A stretch of 64,000 bases of DNA from the NCBI GenBank assembly GCA_947471745.1, contig CANJKZ010000409.1:248001-312000 (forward strand). Reading direction: 5' to 3'. Source of the stretch: Closterium sp. Naga37s-1. Taxonomy: Eukaryota > Streptophyta > Zygnematophyceae > Desmidiales > Closteriaceae. Position 1 is the stretch's first letter, and each line of letters begins with the position of its first letter. The position numbers and the translations under genes are program-made. The notes beneath the pieces are model-generated. The model did no database searches. It saw only the letters and a program-made list of their open reading frames with translations, and was not told where the DNA came from. Shown here piece after piece: positions 56,046-64,000 of the stretch.

Positions 56046-59000
56046 CCCCCCTCTCCCTAGCCAGCACATCCCTCGGCTTATGAGGGAAGCCACTGCTTGC
56101 CGCATTCTCTCTATCTCCATCTGTTGCTGCAACGCAGAGCTGTGAAGCGTGTGCCCTTCAGACACACACAGCACGACTCTTGAGGCACCTCAAAAGTTGT
56201 TGCAACACAGGGGTACGAGGCGTGTGCCCTTCGGACATGCATTGCACGTTAGATTTTACGTGTTCCACATGATATGCATCTCGCTCCATGATCTTCCTAG
56301 CCGTGTGCATGCGTGGTGGGGTGTGCCCTGCTGACGCTAAACTACTACGCGGCTCATCTCGCTCCACATGCCTATATGGTTTCCGATTATCTGATGATAT
56401 ACCTCTGTTGATTGGTTCTGCTTGCGCTGCTCTGCTTGATGCTACTACTGCTGCTGTGTGCCCTTCTTGCCCTATAGCCCCTCCTTATATTGATGTTGTT
56501 GCACGCATGCGTGCCTTTCCCAGTGCCACCCCACCTAATTAGATAGGTTGCAAAAAGGGGTGCGAGATGGAGCCGTTCCTGGGGATGGAGGCACTCTATG
56601 TTGACGAGAAAGGCCCCGCCCTTGCTTGGGAAAAGTTGACCTCACTATCCGGTGCGCAAATGTGTGTAGCCGGTTGAGTTTCGTAGTCGATGCTGACTTC
56701 GAGGAAATTTTATCGAAGTGCAACGAAGTGCCTGGTCGATGATATTCACTCGTCGACGTCGGCGGGACATTCGAGGCAACGACAGTGAAATCCGACGAGG
56801 CGCAGGCCGACAAAATGAAGCTGGTGCGGCATTAAGTCTTGCTGGTCGAAGAAACCGATCGTCGACGGGGCGACGACCGATGCTGCTGTCAGCGGCGTGT
56901 TTCTGGTCGACCAAAGTAGCTGGTCGGCAAAATCATGCATGTGCGCAATCTTTGCCCCATGCGGTCTTGGCAAAAGTTAACCCGTGGAAAAGGCATCACG
57001 TGCTCTACAATCTGGCACCTGCGCAATGTGCATCACGTGCAAGACGTGCACGCAACCGTCTGTTGTGCAGACCTGCACCTACTTTGGTAGGTGTCGCACA
57101 TGTGCACACATGTTCACCTATAACTGCAATGCTGGCGAGCCGCCTTGGTGCAGCACAGCCAAGTCGCCTTGCTGCAGCGCTAGCTAGCAGCCTTCCTGCT
57201 AGTTGGCAAGTCGCCTTGCAGAGTGTTGCTAGGTGTGTTGCATGCCTTCCTAGGTATATAGACTTTGCCTTTCATTGTATGATTGTTGATTCAATTCTCA
57301 ATAGTTAACTCTTGTTAATTTCACATATGAGCACAACAAGTCGTGCGAGCATATGCAACGCTACGACCATCCAGTACAACCTATAGCCTCACACAATTCT
57401 ACCCCCATTGTAGAGTGACTCTTCGCACTCCAGAAACCCTAAGCGAGTCCTGTGATGGAACGATGACCTTGCTCTGCTCAACCCTGCTTTTCTCTCCCCT
57501 GCTCTACTCCCTTGGTCTACTTTCCCGCTGCTCTCCTCTCCTCTACTCTAATCTCTGTAATTCTTGCCCATCATGTGTTCCCATCTCCTAAACATGACGC
57601 TCTTATTGCAATTGTTGCAGCCCAATCACTACTCCACTCCACTGGTCCTTCACATAGGATCCTTCCCTCCCTTACAATGCTTCCCATCACCACCTTCTCT
57701 CCCTTGTTTTCTCCTTCCCTTTCTTCGTTTCCCTACTCCTCTCCTATCCTCCTCCACTCCCTCTTCTCCCTCCTCTCTCTTTTTCAATGTCACCCTCTTT
57801 TTCATGCACCCTCCTCCATTGAGGGGAAAATTATCCCTTATTGACAGGGACACAAAGCTTCGGGGTCGTTTTGCACTTGAAATTCGCCATTGTCGACGGC
57901 TCCCATTTGGTTGCCGACACTCCCAGCATAACGGTCACCATTTCTATCTCGTACCCTACTCTGCGGATATGCACTGATCAAGGTCTGGACCGCATTAACA
58001 ATGTTTCACGGGTCTATACCCAAGTTGACCACTTGCTTTCATAAAAAGGCTTATAAGCTTTCACACTTAAAACTTGCAATGTGCACGGTGGGAGAAAAAA
58101 ATGAGACATTGCGTCTCACATATTTGGGAACGAATTTTATTAATAACCAAGCGTATTGTGTTCGAGTCGCTGGCCGATCTTGGTCTCGACTCTCACCGTT
58201 GCCCTGCACGAAACTTGAGGGTCCAACACGACGAGGCACACTAATCGACGATAGGGTGGTGGCTCTTCATTTCGACACGACTTTACTACTGCAACATCTT
58301 CATTGGAATAGCAAGATCGCGCCTACCTCCGTTTGTGCACGACTTCTTTTTTATCCAAATACTTCGTAAGCCTACCACCGCCAGCGAGCATGATGCGCCA
58401 TCTTGCCGAGCCCACGATGACCGCCCTCCTTCACCCATCCCCTTATGCACATCTTTTTTCTTATCTGAAAACTTCGCAAGCCTAGCACTGCCAGCGAGCA
58501 TGACGCGCCATCTTGCCGAGTTCGCGATGAGCGCCCTTACCTTCACCCATCCCCTAATGCTGATAGGCTCCGCTCTGTCTAGTCAGGCGACATGACGAAT
58601 GAAAAGGTGCTCGTCGTTCGCCTTAGCCAATCCAACTTCTCCGAGATGGTTCGTGATGTGCGATGGTGCAGTGTCACTCGGTTGTGTGGAATGGGGGTTT
58701 GGGCATTACGGTTAAGAGTTGGTGGGGTCTCGTCATACGATATGTCATTTGGACATCAAAGAGTAGGATACTCATCTAGAGGACCTGCATCGTATGTAGC
58801 TGATGGCGGATTCTCTAGAAACACGTTGTTGAACGAACCATGCTTGAATACATGGTCAAAATTGGTAAACAATGTTGGCAACGTTCGGGTGTAGAGGAAG
58901 CCGGAGGTGCTAGTGGTGCTGGTAGTGACGGAGGCGACGGGGGGGTGGGGGGGTGGGGGTGGCAGTGGTGCAGGAGGGACAGGAGGAACTGATGGCACCA

Positions 59001-59400
59001 GTGCTACGGGGGGCCCACTAAGATGGTCATAGATGGTCGTTGACTACCCGAACCAGGAGAGGCAATCTTCCGCATGAGTAAGTTGATAAACGCCATGACC
59101 GGCGTAAAAATGTCGCGAACTAACCTCTAGTCTCTAATCGCTCACGCATCCCTCCCTAAGCCACCCTTTGATTGCTTTCATGTGTGAATCCTTAGAAGCA
59201 TCTGCTGTGCCAACGAGGCTGGGCTAGCAGTTGGCAAGGCAAGTGAAGTGCACAAATGCGGAGATGCGAACATCACGCAGCCATGTCTCCACCATCGATA
59301 TTGCCCCCCGACTAACCCATTAATACCTGGGAAACAAAGCAGATCCTATCTGAGACATGTCAAGATCAAACACAGCCAAACCCCTACGTAACAGTGCAGA
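56046..59400. other. Region without a supportable gene
   Basis: Small ORFs lack motifs. A 57180-57320 stretch (TATATAG, then GATTCAATTCTCAATAGTTAAC) looks LTR-like but has no boundary evidence. The stretch at 58900-59030 is G-rich and may be retroelement linker sequence continuing from the gag remnant to the right. Confidence 0.4.
58333..58556 (+). repeat. ~112-bp tandem duplication
   Basis: Two copies: CATCTTTTTT or GACTTCTTTTTTAT, then ACTTCG-AAGCCTA, then GCCAGCGAGCATGA, GCGCCATCTTGCCGAG, and CTTCACCCATCCCCT. They differ at roughly one position in ten. Confidence 0.85.
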
Positions 59401-61177
59401 CTAGGTCCGGGACGGACGACGTAGGCCCAAAGTGGGTGCGGAAGAGGTAATCGAGCCGGCGGAAGCAACGTGCAGTGGGTGACCGGTGCGCCCGCAGACG
59501 GTGCCGAGCAGTGGACCAAACTGAATCTGGTACTGGCAGGGCCCGAAGGGGAGCCTACGCGACGCCCATCTCTCAGATCCGCCCTTGGGCCAGCAGGTTC
59601 CCACTGTTGCTGGGTGACCCACTAGTGGAGCTGATGCGACTGCGGAGTCACCGTCGCACCCTCAATATCAGAACCTCTTGGGGTAGCACCCCCAGAACCA
59701 ACACTTCCAGCATCAGCACCCCCCTACGTACCACCACCTCCACCTCACGACCAGGACCACCCCTGCGCCGTCCGCGCCGACCAGAGGGGGCAGAGACCGT
59801 TGCGACCTCCACAGTAGTAGGCTCAGCAACAGCAGCAGAGGCAGCTTGGGTAGGGAACAGGGGCGGAGCGCACCCCTCAAAGATTGGGGGGACTACCACA
59901 CCTGTCGTACAGGCGATGGTGCGGAGGCAGGTCTTGATCTCTATGAGATGAGTCTTAAAGAGATCGATAATGAGGCTCATGAGGTTCATGGCAAGGAGGG
60001 CATCGCGGGCAGGCGCGGGGCGGTCAGGGAGGCGGGTCGTTAGGAGGCGCATGGTGAGATACATGGGGGGGGCGTGCTGAGCAAGGTGGTTGGCGATGCA
60101 AGCAGAGCGGAAGCTAGCATCAAGCGAGCGCAGATGGGTAGTGAGGTTAGCGATAGTGAGAAAGCAGGGAGATCAGGCAAGTAGAAGGGCATGAAGAGGC
60201 GCCCCGGAATAGCAGAGGAGGTGGTGGAGTAGCGAGCAACAATAGCATCAAAACATGCCTTCGTCGTCTCAACCTGGCAAATGTGCACTTGTTCGGCTGG
60301 TGGTAGGAGGCGACTAAGAGCAAGGCGCGTAACAGCGTCACGTGACTCCAAAACCGAGTACGCAAGCCAGGCCACACGATGAGCCTCCCGCTCCTCCAGC
60401 GTGGGCACAGTAGCAAGAGCAGTCGGGCGCTTGGGGGCATGTAGCTCACTTAACATGTGGGCGTACAGGGAGACGTCGTCCTGGCTCTGGCACCGCAGGT
60501 GGAGCATGACGTACAGGAGCCACAAATAGTCAATCTCCCGCCCCTCCGCATCGAGCCGCAGTACGAACTCAGGCGCCATGAGAGGAGGGAGCAGGGGCAC
60601 AGCTGCAGTAGATGAGAGGGGGCAGCCACAGGCGGAGGAGGAGACAGCGGGCGGTACAGCAGGTGGCGCAGTGACGTGTCTGTGGAAGGGCGTTAGGAGG
60701 GCCGCGACTGTAGTCGCGACAGCGTCGACAAGCGCGGAGACATGCGCGGCGACAGGCACGGTGTCACGCGCGGCGACAGGCACGGCGGCATGTGCGGGCG
60801 ACGGTAGGAGCACGTGCAGCAGGCGCGGGTATGAGCGGTGGCTGGCGTGGCGAGCGAGGGCGTAGGCGCGGGTAGGCGCGGCCGACAGGCTCACGGCAGG
60901 CGCTGCGGCATGGTGCGACGGCGGGCACGTGACAGGCGCAAAGGCAGGGCGCGAAGGCGAGCGCGCGGCAGCAGCAGGAGGCGCGATGGCGGAGTGCAGC
61001 AGGAGGCGCGCAGCAGGCGTGACGGCGGGGCGGGACGGGGCCAAGACCGGGGCGCGACAGTAGGGCGCGACGGGGACGCTAGAGGGGTTAGCTAGAGGGG
61101 GGCCTTGAGGGCACGAGGGCAGCTAGAGAGGTAGGTGGGGTGGAAGCAAGAAACCTAACTTCGTTCAATACCGTACC
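59401..61177 (-). pseudogene. gag: Element 5: decayed copia gag and leader
   Basis: Minus strand. The gag start MAPEFVLRLDAEGREIDYL (about 60580) leads into VARYSTTSSAIPGRL and YLPDLPAF, then the frame changes to YLTMRLLTTRLPDRPA (60064 down). A knuckle-like GPCQYQI...TVCGRTGH lies near 59550-59470 in yet another frame. Upstream (60600-61130) is Ala/Pro-rich leader. No protease or later pol domain follows, so this is a gag-only fragment. Possible short LTR debris lies at 61178-61239. Confidence 0.8.
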
Positions 61178-61252
61178 ATGTCAAGAACATAATGAATGGG
61201 CTCATGAGGGCATACCGGTACAGGGGGGTAGATATAACATCCCATACCATCT

Positions 61253-61381
61253 TGTCAAATGTTATTGTTTGTTATAGGCTGCAGTGAGGTGCTCCTTAGT
61301 GAGTACAACTCAGTTAGGGTTTCATGTTTGCACTGCCTTGCTTTCCTAGTCACATCATTCCGTTGCATTCTATTTCTAAGA
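61253..61381 (+). repeat. Element 6 5' LTR
   Basis: 129 bp, TGTCAAATGTTATTG...CTAAGA, the same TG...GA termini as element 1. Followed by PBS TGGTATCACGAGTAGG (61382-61397). The 3' LTR lies outside the window. Confidence 0.85.
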
Positions 61382-62972
61382 TGGTATCACGAGTAGGTTT
61401 AGAATCCTTGCCTAGCCTAGCCTAGCTCGCGCCCTCCGCGCCCTAGCGCGCCTCCGCGCCTTACGCGCCCTCCGTCACGCGCCCTAGCGCCCTCCACGCC
61501 TTACGCGCCCTCCGTCACGCGCCCAAGCGCCCTCCGCGCCCTAGCGCCCTCCGCACCCTAGCGCCCTCCGCGCCCTAGCGCCCTCCGCGCCCTCCGTATC
61601 GCGCCCTCCGCGCCCTCCGTAACACGCCCTCCGCGCCCTCCGTAACGCGCCCTCCGCGCCTCCGCGCCTAGCCCTCCCCTACGCGCCCTCCACGCCCTCC
61701 GTATCGCGCCTCCGCCCCAGCCCGTCGCGTAGCGTGCGCCCTGCCCCAGCGCGTAGCGCCGCGCGTGCGCCCTGCCCCAGCTCGTCGCGTCGGCCGTGCG
61801 CCCTGCCCTAGCCCGTCGCGTAGCCCGTGCGCCCTGCCCCAGCCCGTCGCGTCGCCCGTGCGCCTTTTCCTAGCCCGTCGCGTCGCCCGTGCAGAGCAAC
61901 GCGCGCCCCTGTAGTGCAGCGCGCGCCAACGTGCAGGGCAGCGCGCGCCCTAGCAGAGCAGCGCGCGCCACCCGGTCATAGGAGCGCGCGCCCCTGGCCA
62001 GGAACGCGCGCCCCTGGCCAGACATGCGCGTCCCAGCACCTCACGTACCTTCCTAGCCGCCCACACCTCCTCCTAACCGCCCACACCTCCTCCTAGCCGC
62101 CCACACCTTCTCCTAGCCGCCCACACCTCCTCCTAGCCGCCCACAACTCCTCCTAGCCGCCCACACCTCCTCCTACCCGCCCCCACCTCCTCCCAGCCGC
62201 CCACACCTCCTCCTAGCCGCCCACACCTCCTCCCAGCCGCCCACACCTCCTCCTTGCCGCCCACACCTCCTTCTAGCCGCCCACCGGCACCTCTCGCAGC
62301 GGCTGGCACCTCTAGCGCGCCACGGCTCGTAGCAGGCCGTTCTCGGGTTTTCTCACCGTCGGTTTTTCCCGTTCCCTACCGTTCCTTTACTAGGTTCACC
62401 GTTCCGCCGCGGCTGGAGGCCGCTACTCCTAGTCCTAGTGTACCTTTGGCGCTCCTGGTTGTTCTCGCTCCGTGCTCCGACCGTTCCTCGCCTAGTTTCA
62501 CCTGGCGCTCCTAGTTGTTCTCGCTCCGTGCTCCGGCCGTTCCTCGCCTAGTTTGACCTCGCGCTCCTAGTTGTTCTCGCTCCTCGCTCCAGCCGCTCCT
62601 CGAGCCCGTAGTTTCTAGCCTGACGTTTCTAGCTCCGGCCGTGTCTCACTCCAGCCGTTCCTGCTCCAGTCGCTTCTAGCTCAGTTTGCTCCGTGCTCCG
62701 GCCGTTCCTCGCCTAGTTTCACCTGGCGCTCCTAGCTGTTCTCGCTCCTCGCTCCAGCCGCTCCTCGAGCCCGTAGTTTCTAGCCTGGCGTTTCTCGCTC
62801 CGGCCGTGCCTCACTCCAGCCGTTCCTTGTTCCTGTCGCTTCTAGCTCAGTTTGCTCCGAGCTCCGGCCGCTCCTCGCCTAGTTTCACCTGGCGCTCCTA
62901 GCTGTTCTCACTCCTCTCTCCTAGCTCCAGCCGCTCTTAGCCTGCAGCCCCTGCACCCTGCTAGCCTTTACC
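61382..62972 (+). other. Element 6 PBS and long repeat-rich leader
   Basis: PBS first, then blocks of repeats: GCGCCCTCC units (61420-61720), CAGCCCGTCGCGT units (61720-61880), AGCCGCCCACACCTCCTCCT 20-bp units (62050-62280) and TAGTTTCACCTGGCGCTCCT-type longer repeats (62440-62930). No gag N-terminal domain is found in this 1.6 kb. Confidence 0.75.
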
Positions 62973-64000
62973 ATGGCGTCCACTAGAGTTCTCCAGCAGC
63001 AGGGACAGCAGAAGCGGCAGTTTCAGCAGTGGGAACCTGAGCAGTAGTGGCGCCCTCAGCAGCAGTGGCACCCTCAGCAACAGTGGCGCCCTCAGCAGCA
63101 GTGGCGCCCTCAGCAGCAGTGGCGCCCTCAGCAGCCGTGGCGGCCTGGTGGTTCGGGTAGCGTTGGCTGCAGCAGCGGCACAGCCAGCTGGGGGGCTCGT
63201 GGCGGTGGTCGCGACGTCGGCCCCTGCCAGTACCGGATCCTGACTGGCACTGGTGCTGGCACTACCTGCTGGCATCCAGACCACTTTGCACACCGCTACT
63301 GCAGTCGCCTTGACGACCTTTACTGTGAGCGTTTTGGGTCAGAGTCGAGGCCACCGATCTGGCCTGTTCTGTCTCGTAGTGATTACCCTGTGTTTGATAT
63401 GTCTATGGATGCTGTTTATTCTGTCATGTATGGGTCTCTTGGCTTGCGTGTACCCAGCTTAGGCTCTTTGCCTGTTGCTAGTGTAGGTACTTGTGCTTTT
63501 AGTGTAGGTGCTTGTGTAGTCACTAGTCCAGCCGTGACGACTGCTGTCGCATTGCTCTCCTTCACGCTGGACTCAGGCGCGTCACAGTGCTTCTTCCGCG
63601 ACCACACCACTGTCATACCTCTTTCGGCTCCAGTCCCAGTTGCCCTGGCTGATCCTAGTTTAGGACCAGCAGTCGCTCGCAGCTCGACCACTCTCCCGTG
63701 CCCGGCTGTCCCTTCTGGTTTCCTCACTGGTCTCTACATCCCCTTGTTCTCTCGGAACTTGGTGGGTGTTGGATACCTTCAAGACCGTGGGATCACAGTC
63801 ACTTTTCCTGCGCACGGGAGGACGACGATCTGTACTGACGCTTCCACAGGGGCACTTCTTGCCATGTTCACCAGGGAGCCCCACTCAGGTCTCTTTGTTA
63901 TGCACACTACGTCCTCCCAGGTAGCAGAGTCCGGTCAGGTGACTGCGTCCCCCCAGGTAGCAGAGTCCGGCCAGGTTACTGCGTCCCCTCCGGTTGCTGT
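62973..64000 (+). pseudogene. Element 6 Gag end and protease, runs off the window
   Basis: ATG at 62973 opens directly in a Gln/Trp/Pro-rich linker and meets a TAG at 63045. The same frame then stays open to the window end. It has a knuckle-like CQYRILTGTGAGTTCWHPDH with a following RYCSRLDDLY, then the protease motif [10 protein letters not shown] at about 63570 and the LPCPAVPSG and [17 protein letters not shown] blocks shared with element 1. The capsid-like part of Gag is absent. It is close kin of element 1 in the protease. Confidence 0.82.

Larger units (their letters stand above)
61253..64000 (+). mobile_element. Element 6: Ty1/copia retrotransposon, 5' part
   Basis: LTR, PBS, leader, gag end and protease in plus orientation. 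The remainder lies right of the window. The flanking pentamer left of the LTR is CATCT, which should reappear after the 3' LTR. Confidence 0.85.

Noticed and set aside
56288..56542. 84-codon ORF (MIFLAVCMRGG...)
   Set aside because: No motif, no splice context and no neighbour support; treated as chance.
57180..57330. LTR end with TATA and polyadenylation-like sequence
   Set aside because: No partner LTR, PBS, polypurine tract or TSD could be found.
61178..61239. Complete 62-bp LTR of element 5
   Set aside because: TG...CA ends are present but it is far shorter than related LTRs and the adjacent PBS is unconvincing.

Overview
The window looks like nuclear DNA of a GC-rich, intron-bearing green eukaryote. 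Host genes have many short GT-AG introns and plant-type domains (a Gag1-like clamp/DUF4050 protein with its hallmark C-terminus, and a three-repeat SLC25 carrier). Ty1/copia elements with very short LTRs and G/A-rich, minisatellite-laden leaders fill much of the rest. From memory of similar copia polyproteins I would place it near zygnematophycean algae such as Closterium. That placement is an inference, not something the sequence proves.

Layout. 1-804: debris of three LTR elements. 2216-11210 (+): an eight-exon gene for a ~1,723-residue single-pass, Ala-rich coiled-coil protein. 13099-16197 (+): a four-exon Gag1-like clamp (DUF4050) gene. 17832-19921 (+): a ten-exon mitochondrial-carrier gene resembling S-adenosylmethionine carriers. 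20220-44720: a nested retrotransposon block. An old minus-strand copia element (element 3) received two younger copia insertions, each with a perfect 5-bp target duplication: element 1 (minus, 20536-27730) in its 3' LTR and element 2 (plus, 28205-35355, identical LTRs) in its RNase H. Then follow a truncated Ty3/gypsy chromovirus tail (38173-39780), the LTR plus leader of another minus-strand element (39781-40440), and a 5'-truncated, internally deleted copia (element 4, 40468 to about 44720).

44813-48703 (-): an uninterrupted 1,296-codon ORF for a bacterial-type ArnT/PMT-like membrane glycosyltransferase. 49245-53136 (-): a six-exon gene for a conserved-looking protein of unknown function, whose introns are packed with minisatellites. 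54451-56037: a complete-ended hAT transposon with 13-bp TIRs and a perfect 8-bp TSD, carrying only a C-terminal transposase remnant. 56046-59400: no supportable gene. 59401-61177: a decayed minus-strand copia gag. 61253-64000: the 5' part of a plus-strand copia element that runs off the window.

The host genes show no shared pathway. They read as an ordinary gene-sparse nuclear segment with TE islands between genes. Three traits recur across it: partial copies of exon ends lying in neighbouring introns, minisatellites in introns and TE leaders, and a dispersed palindrome TTTTGAG-N4-CTCAAAA. All exon boundaries were placed by eye from splice consensus, continuous phase and coding continuity.
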